The position numbers and the translations under genes were made by a program. The notes beneath the pieces are model-generated. The model saw nothing but the letters and a program-made list of their open reading frames with translations, ran no database searches and had not been told where the DNA came from. 64,000 bases of DNA from Brevundimonas sp. (GTDB lineage Bacteria > Pseudomonadota > Alphaproteobacteria > Caulobacterales > Caulobacteraceae), in the NCBI RefSeq assembly GCF_003248455.1, contig NZ_QFNM01000009.1, forward strand, positions 1 to 64,000. The letters are read 5' to 3'. Positions 22,365-32,895 of this stretch are shown one piece after another (the first letter of the stretch is position 1; every line of letters starts with the position of its first letter).

Positions 22365-23645
22365 TCAAGCCGCGTGGGTGAACTGGGCGGTCTCGGTCGA
22401 GTCCTTCAGCGCCGTGGTGGACGAAGTGCCGTTGGAGATGACCGTGGCGACCTGGTCGAAATAGCCGGTGCCGACCTCGCGTTGGTGGCGGGTGGCGGTG
22501 TAGCCGCGCGCCTCGTTGGCGAACTCGCGCTGCTGCAATTCCGAATAGGCCGCCATGCCGTTGTCGCGATAACCATCGGCCAGCTCGAACATCGAGTTGT
22601 TCAGGGCATGGAAGCCGGCCAGGGTCACGAACTGGAACTTGTAGCCCATTGCCCCCAACTCGCGCTGGAACTTGGCGATGGTGGCCTTGTCCAGCTTGGC
22701 CTCCCAGTTGAACGACGGCGAGCAGTTGTAGGCCATCAGCTTGCCGGGATATTTCTTCTGCACCGCCTCGGCGAACTTCTTGGCGTCTTCTAGGTCCGGG
22801 TGGCTCGTCTCCCACCACAGCAGGTCCGCGATAGTGGCGTAGGACAGGCCGCGCGCGATGCAATGGTCCAGCCCCGTGCCCTCTTTCAGGCGGAAGAAGC
22901 CTTCCGGCGTGCGGTTCTCCCGGTCGATGAAGGGCTGGTCCCGCTCGTCGATGTCCGAGGTGATCAGCTGGGCCGATTCGGCGTCCGTCCGGGCGACCGT
23001 GATGGTCGGCGTGCCCATGACGTCGGCGGCCAGGCGCGCGGCGACCAGGTTGCGTTCGTGCGCCTGGGTCGGGATCAGCACCTTGCCGCCCAGGTGGCCG
23101 CACTTCTTCTCGGACGCCAGCTGATCCTCGAAGTGGACGCCGGCGGCCCCCGCCTCGATGAAGGCCTTCATGATCTCGAAGCTGTTCAACGGCCCGCCGA
23201 AGCCGGCCTCGGCGTCGGCGACGATGGGGGCGAACCAGTCGCGCTTGGCGCCGCCTTCGGCGTGCTCGATCTGGTCGGCGCGTTGCAGGGTGCGGTTGAT
23301 GCGGCGGCACAGCTCCGGCGCGGCGTTCGCCGGATACAGCGACTGGTCGGGATACATGGCCGAGGCGGTGTTGGCGTCGGCCGCGACCTGCCAGCCCGAC
23401 AGATAGATGGCCTTCAGGCCCGCGCGGACCATCTGCATCGCCTGATTGCCGGTGACGGCGCCGAGCGCATTGATGAAGGGCTCGTCATGCAGCAACTGCC
23501 ACAGGCGGTTGGCGCCGCGCTCTGCCAGCGTATGGGTGACGGGAACCGAACCGCGCAGGCGCAGCACGTCTTCAGGCGTATAGGGACGCTCGATGCCGTC
23601 GAAACGGCCGGCGGGCGAAGGAACCAGATCGGCGAAGGTGGTCAT
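22365..23645 (-). CDS. aceA: Isocitrate lyase
   Basis: The 426-aa enzyme carries the catalytic signature SEKKCGHLGGKVLIPTQAH and further core blocks: YLSGWQVAADANTASAMYPD, PIVADAEAGFGGPLNSFEIM, GVHFEDQLASEKKC, NCSPSFNWEAKLD and KFQFVTLAGFHALNNSMFEL. It splits isocitrate to succinate and glyoxylate, the entry to the glyoxylate shunt for growth on acetate or fatty acids. Malate synthase is not in the window. A divergent ScfR-like regulator shares the 156-bp intergenic region, which holds an inverted repeat, so control by that regulator is likely. Confidence 0.97.
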   Translation of the reverse strand: MTTFADLVPSPAGRFDGIERPYTPEDVLRLRGSVPVTHTLAERGANRLWQLLHDEPFINALGAVTGNQAMQMVRAGLKAIYLSGWQVAADANTASAMYPDQSLYPANAAPELCRRINRTLQRADQIEHAEGGAKRDWFAPIVADAEAGFGGPLNSFEIMKAFIEAGAAGVHFEDQLASEKKCGHLGGKVLIPTQAHERNLVAARLAADVMGTPTITVARTDAESAQLITSDIDERDQPFIDRENRTPEGFFRLKEGTGLDHCIARGLSYATIADLLWWETSHPDLEDAKKFAEAVQKKYPGKLMAYNCSPSFNWEAKLDKATIAKFQRELGAMGYKFQFVTLAGFHALNNSMFELADGYRDNGMAAYSELQQREFANEARGYTATRHQREVGTGYFDQVATVISNGTSSTTALKDSTETAQFTHAA

Positions 23646-23742
23646 GATCGAACTCGGTCTCTGAAGGGCGCGGCCGCAGCCGCCGTCTCAAAGATAAGAA
23701 CACGCCGAAGTCACGACTGACACATCGGTAAACGCGATATTG

Positions 23743-23767
23743 AAGTCATTTTGTCACATAATGACTT
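23743..23767. promoter_or_regulatory. Candidate operator between aceA and its regulator
   Basis: AAGTCATT, a 9-base spacer and AATGACTT form a perfect 8+8 inverted repeat. Further GTCA/TGAC pairs lie nearby (23709-23722). It sits between the divergent starts of aceA (23645) and the ScfR-like gene (23802). Confidence 0.5.
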
Positions 23768-23801
23768 TGCAGTACTGGTCGTTTTATGACATTTTCGGCG
23801 C

Positions 23802-25232
23802 ATGGACGTCGCGACCGACCGAAAGCTTTTCTTGGGCGCACGGCTGAAGCGGTTGCGGCGCGACCTGGCCCTGACCCAGACGGCGATGGCCGCGGACCTG
23901 GGCGTCTCCCCCAGCTATCTGAACCATATAGAACGCAATCAGCGGCCGGTTTCGGCCCAGCTTCTGCTGCGGCTGGCCGAAACCTACGACGTCGATCTGC
24001 GCAGCCTGAACCAGGCGGGCGCAGCCGACGAGGCGCGGCTGGCGGAAATCCTGAGCGACCCCCTGTTCAAGGGGCTGTCGGCGCCCCGCCACGAACTGGT
24101 GCAGCTGCTGGAAGAGGCGCCCGGCGTCGCGGACGCCCTGCTGCGGCTGTATCAGGCCTTCGACGACGGCCGCGCCAAGGCGCGCGCCGCCGCCGAGACC
24201 GGAGAGGGTCTGGTCGAGTCCAGCCCGGCCGACTGGGTGCGCGAACATATCCAGTCGCGCGGCAACCATTTCCCCGAACTGGACCAGATGGGCGAGACCC
24301 TGGCCGAAATCCTGTCCGCGGAGGCGCCGGCCCATGCCGACGGGTTCGAACCCGCCGCGCGTCAGCGCCTGGCGGCCCGGCACGACCTGGGCGTCCGCAC
24401 CCTGCCGGCCGAGGTGATGGTGGAATGGACCCGCCGCTACGACCTGCACCGCCGCCGTCTGCTGCTGTCGGAGACGCTCGGCCCCGCGTCGCGCGCCTTC
24501 GCCATCGCCTATCAGCTGGCTCTGGTCGAACATGGGCCCGACCTGCATCGGATGGCGGAGGCTTCGGCCGCGCCGGACGCCCCCACCCGGTCCCTGTTGA
24601 AGGTCGCCCTGACCAACACGCTGGCCGCCGCCATCCTGATGCCCTACGCCGCCTTCCAGCGCGCGGCGGAAGAGACGGGCTACGACCTGGCCCGGCTCCA
24701 GGGCCGGTTCGGCGTCAGCTACGAACAGGCGGCGCATCGGCTGACCACCCTGTCGCGGCCGACCGCGCGGGGCGTGCCCTTCTTCCTGATGCGGGTGGAC
24801 CAGGCGGGCAACATATCAAAACGCTATGCCGCCGGCGCCTTTCCCTTCTCCCGCTTCGGCGGCGCCTGCCCGCGCTGGCGGCTGCACTCGGCCTTCCGCA
24901 CGCCCGGCCGCATCGTCACCCAGATCATCGAGACGCCCGACGGCAATCGGTGGTTCACCTTCGCCCGCACGGTCGAGCGCCAGGGCCACGACGGCCATGG
25001 CGAGCGGCACGACCTGGCCGTGGGCCTGGGTTGCGAACTGCGCCACGCCCATCGCCTGACCTATGCGCGGGGCCTGGACCTGGACAGCCCGGAGGCCACC
25101 CCCATCGGCCCCGCCTGCCGCCTGTGCCACCGCCACCCCTGCGCCGAACGGGCCGCCGCCCCCATCGACCGTCCGCTGGCGGTCGACGACTGGTCCAAGT
25201 CCGTCAGCCCCTACCCGTTCGGCGCGGCCTGA
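23802..25232 (+). CDS. ScfR/RamB-like transcriptional regulator of short-chain acyl metabolism
   Basis: The 476-aa protein has an N-terminal XRE helix-turn-helix (LGARLKRLRRDLALTQTAMA, then LGVSPSYLNHIERNQRPVS, about residues 10-60). A central IrrE/ImmA-like region and a C-terminal DUF2083 domain follow, containing RGVPFFLMRVDQAGNISKRY, FSRFGGACPRW and a CRLCHRHPC triple-cysteine motif (about 440). This is the architecture of RamB, MccR and PccR regulators, which sense acyl-CoA state. Its divergence from aceA suggests it controls the glyoxylate shunt. A paralogue of the same length faces the propionyl-CoA genes at 52737. The cysteines could bind a metal or sense redox. Confidence 0.85.
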   Translation: MDVATDRKLFLGARLKRLRRDLALTQTAMAADLGVSPSYLNHIERNQRPVSAQLLLRLAETYDVDLRSLNQAGAADEARLAEILSDPLFKGLSAPRHELVQLLEEAPGVADALLRLYQAFDDGRAKARAAAETGEGLVESSPADWVREHIQSRGNHFPELDQMGETLAEILSAEAPAHADGFEPAARQRLAARHDLGVRTLPAEVMVEWTRRYDLHRRRLLLSETLGPASRAFAIAYQLALVEHGPDLHRMAEASAAPDAPTRSLLKVALTNTLAAAILMPYAAFQRAAEETGYDLARLQGRFGVSYEQAAHRLTTLSRPTARGVPFFLMRVDQAGNISKRYAAGAFPFSRFGGACPRWRLHSAFRTPGRIVTQIIETPDGNRWFTFARTVERQGHDGHGERHDLAVGLGCELRHAHRLTYARGLDLDSPEATPIGPACRLCHRHPCAERAAAPIDRPLAVDDWSKSVSPYPFGAA

Positions 25233-25236
25233 CGCC

Positions 25237-26880
25237 TTAGCGCCGCTGGTCGGCCGTGCGGTCGCGGATGGCGTTGAACTCCGCCGTCGGCTTCCACGCG
25301 GGCCAGCTTTCGCTGTCCGCCACGGTCAGCCCCAGCCGATACAGCAGGTCCAGGTTCTGCAGGGCCGCCATGAAGTCGTAGTCGGCGCGCCATTCGTCGG
25401 TCAGCTTGTGATAGTACCGCTCCATCTGCCCTTCGTAATAGGGCTTGCCCGCCTCGATCCCGCCCTGGACGAAGTCGCGCCCGGTCCAGGGCATCAGGGC
25501 CGGCACGCCGCCCGCCGCGAAGTTGAAATGGTCGGAGCGGTAGTAGAAGCCTTCCTGAGGATAGCCGTCGCCGGTCACGACCCGCCCCTGCGCCGCCGCG
25601 AACCGGGCCAGGATGTCTTCCAGCTCCGACTTGCCGACGCCGAACACGGCCACGTCCCGCGTCGCCGGGGTGAAGGGCAGCATGTCGATGTTGATGTCCG
25701 CCGCCGTCCTGGCCAGCGGATAGACGGGATCGGCGGCATAGGCTTCCGATCCCAGCAACCCCTGCTCCTCGGCCGTGACGTGCAGGAAGACGACGGTGCG
25801 CTTGGGCGCCGGCCCGGCCTTGAACGCCCGCGCCATCTCGATCAGTCCGGCGGTGCCCGACGCATTGTCCCAGGCGCCGTTGAAGATGTCGTCGCCGTCG
25901 GCGTTGGGCGTCCTGGCCTTGCCGACATGGTCCCAGTGGGCGGAGTAGAAGACATATTCGTCCGGCCGCTCCGTGCCCGGAATCTTGGCCAGAAGATTGT
26001 TGGAATGGATGACCTCGGTCGTCTCGGCGATGTCCACGTCCAGCCGCGCGGGCAGGGCGACCGCCCCGCCAAGGGCGCCGACCTTGGCCTTGGCCAGAGC
26101 GGCCTCGAACGGCGCGCCCCCGATGGCGGTCGCCGTGGCCAGATTGATCGCTCCGGTGAAGCGCGCGTCCTCGGCGCCCTTGACCGTCATCTGGGGCCGG
26201 GACGCCCCGCCGACGGCCCGGCGCCAGCGGCCGTCCTGATCCTGAAGCGTGATGACGCCGACGGCGCCGCGTTTCAGCGCCTCCTGCATCTTGTGGGTGG
26301 TCGAGCCGTAGAAGTTGGGGTCCGCCCCCATGCTTTCGGGCTGGCCGCGCAACACGACGACGACCTTGCCGGTCAGGTCGGTCGATCCGTAGTCGTCCCA
26401 GGTCGGGCCCGAGACGCCGTATCCGGCGAAGACCAACGGGGCGCCGGCGATCTGGACCACCGGATCGGCCGCCCCGGCGCGCAGGGTGATGTCGGTCCCC
26501 GACGTCAGCACGTGACGCGCCCCGTCCGCCCCGGTCCAGGCCGCCGTCGGCGCCCGTTCGGGCGTGAACCGCACCAGCTCGACCGGCTGCAGCCACGACC
26601 CGTCGCGCCCGCCCGGCTCCAGCCCCATCGCCTCGTACTGGGCCTGCAGATAGGCCAGGGTCAGCCGCTCTCCGACCAGGCCGGGGAACCGCCCCTCCAT
26701 CTGATCCGAGGCCAGGTATTTGATGTGGTCCGACAGACGCTGGGCGCTGAACTGCGGCGTGGCGGCCGAGGCGACGGCGAAGGCGTCGACCGGCTGGCTG
26801 GGGACAGGGATCGGCGTGGCGGCGCAGGCGGCCAGCGCCAGGGCGGCCAGGGCGACCAGGGGTGAACGGCGAAGAATCAT
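25237..26880 (-). CDS. M28 family metallopeptidase lipoprotein
   Basis: The 547-aa protein has a lipobox (LAAC, Cys19), an M28 peptidase core and an inserted PA-like domain (DPVVQIAGAPLVFAGYGVSG, KVVVVLRG). Zinc ligands are visible in SAHWDHVGKAR, FNGAWDNASGTAGLIEMA, TAEEQGLLGSEAYAADP, INIDML and YRSDHFNFA. It would be an aminopeptidase or glutaminyl-cyclase-like enzyme held in the periplasm by a lipid anchor. The stop is four bases from the convergent regulator's stop. Its upstream neighbour is a paralogue with the same layout, 69 bp away, indicating a tandem duplication. Confidence 0.9.
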   Translation of the reverse strand: MILRRSPLVALAALALAACAATPIPVPSQPVDAFAVASAATPQFSAQRLSDHIKYLASDQMEGRFPGLVGERLTLAYLQAQYEAMGLEPGGRDGSWLQPVELVRFTPERAPTAAWTGADGARHVLTSGTDITLRAGAADPVVQIAGAPLVFAGYGVSGPTWDDYGSTDLTGKVVVVLRGQPESMGADPNFYGSTTHKMQEALKRGAVGVITLQDQDGRWRRAVGGASRPQMTVKGAEDARFTGAINLATATAIGGAPFEAALAKAKVGALGGAVALPARLDVDIAETTEVIHSNNLLAKIPGTERPDEYVFYSAHWDHVGKARTPNADGDDIFNGAWDNASGTAGLIEMARAFKAGPAPKRTVVFLHVTAEEQGLLGSEAYAADPVYPLARTAADINIDMLPFTPATRDVAVFGVGKSELEDILARFAAAQGRVVTGDGYPQEGFYYRSDHFNFAAGGVPALMPWTGRDFVQGGIEAGKPYYEGQMERYYHKLTDEWRADYDFMAALQNLDLLYRLGLTVADSESWPAWKPTAEFNAIRDRTADQRR

Positions 26881-26949
26881 AAGGCTTGCTCGACAGGAAA
26901 CGGCGGACGGGACGAGAGGTCCCCCCGCCCCGCGTGAAGGATCGGTGAA

Positions 26950-28608
<1,659 letters not shown>

Positions 28609-28700
28609 GGTTGAGGGGCCCCACAGCCGGAAAAGATAGTGGACCCTAGGCGGCGAAATCCATCGTGTCGATTCCGCGCGCTGCGCCAAACGTCGCAAAT

Positions 28701-28733
28701 GAAAAGGCCCGCCGAAGCGCGTTTCGACGGGCC
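28701..28733 (-). terminator. Terminator of the cytochrome bc1 operon
   Basis: On the minus strand GGCCCGTCGAA, a 6-base loop and TTCGGCGGGCC pair over 11 positions (one G-U), then TTTTC. It lies 23 bases after the cytochrome c1 stop. Confidence 0.85.
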
Positions 28734-28755
28734 AAAAGGTCGAACCGACGCAGGC

Positions 28756-29631
28756 TTAGTGGGCGACGCCCTTCCAGATGCGGCGATAGGCGGCGTAGGT
28801 GACGCCGGCGAAGATCAGCAGATAGATCAGCACGCCGAACCCGGCCTGTTTGCGCTCCACCATCTTCGGCTCGGACGTCCAGGCGATGAAGGCGGCCACG
28901 TCCTTGGCGTACTGGTCCACCGTCTGGGGCGAACCGTCGTCATAGGTGACGAGCCCGTCCGTCAGCGGCGGCGGCATGGCGATGAAGCCGCCGGGCGGCA
29001 CATGGCCCTTGGTCTCGTCCCAGAACGGCGTCAGGTCGCCGGCCATATAGGGATTGTAGTGCTGGCCGTCGCGGATGGTCAGGCCGGCCGGCGGGTTCCG
29101 ATACCCCGACAGCAGCGAATAGATGTAGTTGGCGCCGTCGTGGCGGGCCTTGGCCATCACCGACAGGTCGGGCGGCGCCGCGCCGCCGTTGCCCGCCGCC
29201 GCCGCCGTGGCGTTGGGATAGGGGCTGCGGAACTTGTCGGCGGGCGTGGCGTCGCGCTGGATCGGCTCGCCGGTCTCGCTGTCGATGTCGGCGACCTGCA
29301 CCTCCCTGGCCAGGGCCTTCACGACGGGATTGTCGTTCGGGTTCGGATATTTCGGATTCCAGAACGGCCCGTGGCGGTCGCCCAGGTTCCGGTAATGCAT
29401 CAGGTTCATGCTGTGACAGGCGGCGCAGACCTCGTGATAGACCTTGTAGCCGCGTTGAAGCTGGCCCTGGTCATAGGTCCCGAACGGCCCCTCGAAGCTG
29501 AAGCCCCCCGAGCGCGGATGAGCGGCCCCGCCCGCGGCCAGGGCGGGCGCGGCGGCGCCCAGCAGGCCCAGGGCGACGGCGGCCGAGGCGATGATCGTCT
29601 TGAACGACATGGTCTTGGTTCCGATCGGCAT
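28756..29631 (-). CDS. petC: Cytochrome c1 of the bc1 complex
   Basis: The 291-aa protein has a signal peptide (KTIIASAAVALGLLGAAAPA), the haem c site VCAACHSMNLMHYRN, the sixth-ligand region GGFIAMPPPL and a C-terminal membrane anchor (FGVLIYLLIFAGVTYAAYRR). It passes electrons from the Rieske protein to cytochrome c at the periplasmic face. A Gly/Ala insertion (NATAAAAGNGGAAPPDLS) is normal for the family. I chose the ATG at 29631 with AGGGG upstream; an ATG at 29610 is equally possible. It is the last gene of petABC and starts six bases after the cytochrome b stop. Confidence 0.93.
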   Translation of the reverse strand: MPIGTKTMSFKTIIASAAVALGLLGAAAPALAAGGAAHPRSGGFSFEGPFGTYDQGQLQRGYKVYHEVCAACHSMNLMHYRNLGDRHGPFWNPKYPNPNDNPVVKALAREVQVADIDSETGEPIQRDATPADKFRSPYPNATAAAAGNGGAAPPDLSVMAKARHDGANYIYSLLSGYRNPPAGLTIRDGQHYNPYMAGDLTPFWDETKGHVPPGGFIAMPPPLTDGLVTYDDGSPQTVDQYAKDVAAFIAWTSEPKMVERKQAGFGVLIYLLIFAGVTYAAYRRIWKGVAH

Positions 29632-29636
29632 GCCCC

Positions 29637-30941
29637 TCACCCCTTGTGCTCGACGGCGTCGGCGCCGGTCAGCACCGGCTCGGAGATCGTCGCCGGGATC
29701 GGCAGGGGCGTCTCCTTCAGCCCCACCAGCGGCAGGATGATCAGGAAAAAGACGAAGTAGTAGAGGGTGAACAGGCGCGTCAGCCACAGATAGCTGTTCA
29801 GGTCGCCATCGAAGAGGGTGAAGGTCTTGAACGACCCGATCACCGGCGCGTCCGGCAGTTGCCCGCCACACCAGCCCAGGCCGACGCCCACCACCAGGAA
29901 GATGATGAAGAAGGTCCGCATCGTCGGGCGATAGCGCATCGAGCGCACCTTGGACGTATCCAGCCACGGCAGGACGAACAGCACGCCGATGGCGCTGAAC
30001 ATCGCCACCACCCCGCCGAACTTGTCGGGAACGGCGCGCAGGATGGCGTAGAAGGGCAGCATGTACCATTCGGGCACGATGTGCGCCGGGGTCTGCAGCG
30101 GGTTGGCCGGGATGTAGTTGTCGGCGTGGCCCAGGGCGTTCGGCTGATAGAAGACGAAGATGGCGAACAGGATCAGGAACAGGATGATGGCGAACCCGTC
30201 CTTGACCGTGAAATACGGGTGGAAGGGCAGCATGTCCTTCTTCTCGCGATCCTTGGGGATCAGGATGCCGACAGGGTTGTTCTGACCGGCCGCGTGCAGG
30301 GCCCAGAGGTGCAGGACGACGCAGCCCAGAATGGCGAACGGCAGCAGATAGTGCAGCGAGAAGAAGCGGTTCAGCGTGGCGTTGTCGATCGCCGGCCCGC
30401 CGCGCAGCCAGATCAGGATCGGCTCGCCGACGCCGGGAATGGCCCCGATCAGATTGGTGATGACCTCGGCGCCCCAGAAGGACATCTGGCCCCACGGCAG
30501 GACGTAGCCCAGGAAGGCGGTGGCGATCATCAGGAAGAAGATCACGCAGCCGATGATCCAGATCATCTCGCGCGGCGCCTTGTAGGAGCCGTAGTAGAGC
30601 CCCCGCAGCATGTGCAGATAGACGGCGATGAAGAACATCGACGCGCCGTTGGCGTGGACGTAGCGGATCAGCCAGCCGCCGTTCACGTCGCGCATGATCC
30701 GCTCGACCGAGGCGAAGGCCAGGTCGACGTTGGGCGTATAATGCATGGCCAGGACGATGCCGGTGACGATCTGCGTCACCAGGCACAGGGCCAGGATGCC
30801 GCCGAAGGTCCACCAGTAGTTCAGGTTCCTGGGCGTCGGCAGGGACATGTAGTCCGCGCCGAAGCGAATGATGGGCAGACGGCTGTCCAGCCACTTCTCG
30901 ACGCCCGTCTTCGGGACGTAGGTGCTCTCGTGGTCGCTCAT
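29637..30941 (-). CDS. petB: Cytochrome b of the bc1 complex
   Basis: The 434-aa membrane protein shows NYWWTFGGILALCLVTQIVT, YLHMLRGLYYGSYKAPREMI and the haem-binding His pattern. The ligand-loop GYVLPWGQMSFWGAEVITNL and the quinol-site VPEWYMLPFYAILRA (PEWY) are diagnostic. It carries haems bL and bH and both quinone sites, driving the Q cycle. The length fits the alphaproteobacterial form. It lies between the Rieske gene (15 bases upstream) and cytochrome c1. Confidence 0.97.
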   Translation of the reverse strand: MSDHESTYVPKTGVEKWLDSRLPIIRFGADYMSLPTPRNLNYWWTFGGILALCLVTQIVTGIVLAMHYTPNVDLAFASVERIMRDVNGGWLIRYVHANGASMFFIAVYLHMLRGLYYGSYKAPREMIWIIGCVIFFLMIATAFLGYVLPWGQMSFWGAEVITNLIGAIPGVGEPILIWLRGGPAIDNATLNRFFSLHYLLPFAILGCVVLHLWALHAAGQNNPVGILIPKDREKKDMLPFHPYFTVKDGFAIILFLILFAIFVFYQPNALGHADNYIPANPLQTPAHIVPEWYMLPFYAILRAVPDKFGGVVAMFSAIGVLFVLPWLDTSKVRSMRYRPTMRTFFIIFLVVGVGLGWCGGQLPDAPVIGSFKTFTLFDGDLNSYLWLTRLFTLYYFVFFLIILPLVGLKETPLPIPATISEPVLTGADAVEHKG

Positions 30942-30956
30942 GGTCCCCCCTTGTCC

Positions 30957-31508
30957 TCAGCCGATCTTGACGCGGGTGTCGGACAGATAGTCGTAATCCG
31001 GCACCACCAGATTCAGGGGCGCCGGCCCCTTACGGATGCGGCCGGAGGCGTCGTAGTGCGAGCCGTGGCAGGGGCAGAACCACCCGCCGTAATCGCCCGC
31101 GCCAAAGGTCGGAACGCAGCCCAGGTGTGTGCACGATCCGACGACGACCAGATAGGGCTCGTGGCCGGCCTTGGTGCGTTCCTGGTCGGTCTGCGGCGGA
31201 CTGCCCACCGCGCCCTCGGCCACGACCTTCTGGATTTCGGCCGGGGTGCGATAGCGCACGAACACCGGCTTGCCCTGCCATTTGATCACGACCTGCTGGC
31301 CTTCCTGCACCTTGGTCAGGTCGAACTCGATCGAGGCCAGGGCCAGGGTGTCGGCCGCCGGGTTCATCTGGTTGATCAGCGGCCAGGCGACCATCGCGCC
31401 CGCGCCGACCGCCGCGGCGCCCGCCGCGATATAGATGAAGTCGCGACGATTGGGATCGTCGCTTTCGGAATCGCCAGCGTCTTGGGTATGCACGACCGAT
31501 TCGGCCAA
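30957..31508 (-). CDS. petA: Rieske iron-sulfur protein of the bc1 complex
   Basis: The 183-aa protein has a twin-arginine-type start (NRRDFIYIAAGAAAVGAGAM) that serves as membrane anchor. Its Rieske domain has both cluster-binding boxes, GSCTHLGCVPTFG and FCPCHGSHYDASGR (2Fe-2S, Cys/His ligands). It accepts an electron from quinol. The start is a TTG at 31508 behind a strong GGGAGG; no suitable ATG exists in frame. It is the first gene of petABC and divergent from trmL. Confidence 0.94.
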   Translation of the reverse strand: MAESVVHTQDAGDSESDDPNRRDFIYIAAGAAAVGAGAMVAWPLINQMNPAADTLALASIEFDLTKVQEGQQVVIKWQGKPVFVRYRTPAEIQKVVAEGAVGSPPQTDQERTKAGHEPYLVVVGSCTHLGCVPTFGAGDYGGWFCPCHGSHYDASGRIRKGPAPLNLVVPDYDYLSDTRVKIG

Positions 31509-31702
31509 GTTTCCACCTCCCGATCGCCGCAGGAAAAGCCCAAAGGCCTCCCCAGCCACGGCGCCAAACCAACCAGCGACGCCGGTGTTTCCCCACGGTC
31601 CCGACCTGCGCCCTCTTTCGCGCAAGCTGCTGACGTTTCTTGCGAAACGTTCGCAAATAGACCGCGACAAACCCCCTCGCCGCGCGTATCAACGGGCTTA
31701 GA

Positions 31703-32152
31703 ATGCGTCTCGCCCTTTTTCAACCGGACATTCCTCAGAACGTCGGCGCGTGCATTCGGCTGTCGGCCTGTTTCGGCGTCGATCTGCATGTGATCGAGCC
31801 GACGGGTTTTCGCTTCGACGACCGGGCGATGAAGCGGGCGGCCCTGGATTACGGCCCTCTGTCGCACATGACCCGTCACGCCGACTGGGACGCCTTCCAG
31901 GCCGACCGCCCGGCCGGACGGCTGGTCCTGTTCACCACCAGGGGGGCGACGCCCCTGACCGACTTCGTCTTCCGACCCGACGACGTCCTGCTGTTCGGCA
32001 AGGAGAGCGCGGGCGCCCCCGACCATGTCCACGCCGCCGCCGACGCCCGCGTCGTCGTGCCGCTGCGCCCCGGCGCCCGCTCCCTGAACCTGTCGGTCAC
32101 GGCGGGCGTCGCCCTGTGGGAGGGGCTGAGACAGACGGGGCAGATCGGCTGA
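31703..32152 (+). CDS. trmL: tRNA (cytidine(34)-2'-O)-methyltransferase
   Basis: The 149-aa SPOUT methyltransferase has MRLALFQPDIPQNVGACIRL (motif 1), DDVLLFGKESAGAPDHVHAA (motif 2) and LRPGARSLNLSVTAGVALWE (motif 3 with the SAM knot). The size matches TrmL, which methylates the wobble nucleotide of certain leucine tRNAs. It is divergent from petABC, about 195 bp away. Confidence 0.93.
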   Translation: MRLALFQPDIPQNVGACIRLSACFGVDLHVIEPTGFRFDDRAMKRAALDYGPLSHMTRHADWDAFQADRPAGRLVLFTTRGATPLTDFVFRPDDVLLFGKESAGAPDHVHAAADARVVVPLRPGARSLNLSVTAGVALWEGLRQTGQIG

Positions 32153-32235
32153 AGCTGCGCATTTACCTCGTCCATTAGCGACAAGACAACTTCCGGTCGA
32201 CAAGGTTTCCCTTCGGTGTGGCTGAAAGGGCGAGC

Positions 32236-32826
32236 ATGGCGGATACAATAGCGGTCCTGGTGGCGATCGTGACTTTCATTGCGATCCTGGCCGCATGGGA
32301 AGCGGCGAGAGGACGCAAAAACCGCCGCAGAAAATGGGTCGGCCGACCCAGGCGCCGACCTCGCCCCGCCACCGTTCCCCCGACCGCAGCCAATCAGTTG
32401 GAAGCCGTCATGACGGCGGCTTTCGAAGCCCGCCCGATCATGTCGCGCGCCGAGGCTTCGGTCTTCTACGCTGCGGAACGCGCCGTGAAGCGCCTCGATA
32501 TCAAGGGGCGCGTCATGGCCCAGGTTTGTCTGGGAGAAATTCTTCGTTCCCCCGATGACGTCGCCTATCGCGCAATAAACAGCAAGCGTGTCGACATACT
32601 GCTCATATCGAACAGCGGCTTTCCCTTGGCTGCCATAGAATATCAGGGCGAGGGCCACTATCAGGGCACGGCCCATGCAAGGGACGCGGTTAAGAAGGCC
32701 GCGCTTCAGCGCGCTGGGATCGCCTATATCGAAGCCACGCCGCAGCACAATGCGGACGACATCGAACGTGACATCGCCAGGGCGATGCAGGCGCGCGCAT
32801 CCGATGCCAATCTGGTCGTGGCCTAA
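32236..32826 (+). CDS. Membrane-anchored DUF2726 (restriction-endonuclease-fold) protein
   Basis: The 196-aa product has an N-terminal membrane helix (AVLVAIVTFIAILAAWEAA), a basic linker (RKNRRRKWVGRPRRRPRP) and a DUF2726 domain. In the latter, KRVDILLISNSGFPLAAIEY, QGEGHYQGTAHARDAVKKAA and AGIAYIEATP give the D...ExQ core of restriction-endonuclease-like folds. The target is unknown; the basic linker suggests nucleic-acid contact near the membrane. The ATG at 32236 follows AAAGGG; a GTG at 32218 is an alternative. Codon use looks less GC-rich than its neighbours, hinting at recent acquisition. Confidence 0.72.
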   Translation: MADTIAVLVAIVTFIAILAAWEAARGRKNRRRKWVGRPRRRPRPATVPPTAANQLEAVMTAAFEARPIMSRAEASVFYAAERAVKRLDIKGRVMAQVCLGEILRSPDDVAYRAINSKRVDILLISNSGFPLAAIEYQGEGHYQGTAHARDAVKKAALQRAGIAYIEATPQHNADDIERDIARAMQARASDANLVVA

Positions 32827-32895
32827 CTCCGATTTCCTAATGTGATCGGTCGGCTTGCCGGATGACGCGGCGGGCGCGACGTGGTTCAAGCACGC

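Noticed and set aside
24340..24360. tRNA T-arm-like GGGTTCGAACCCGCC
   Set aside because: It is inside the ScfR-like coding sequence, with no acceptor or anticodon arms around it.
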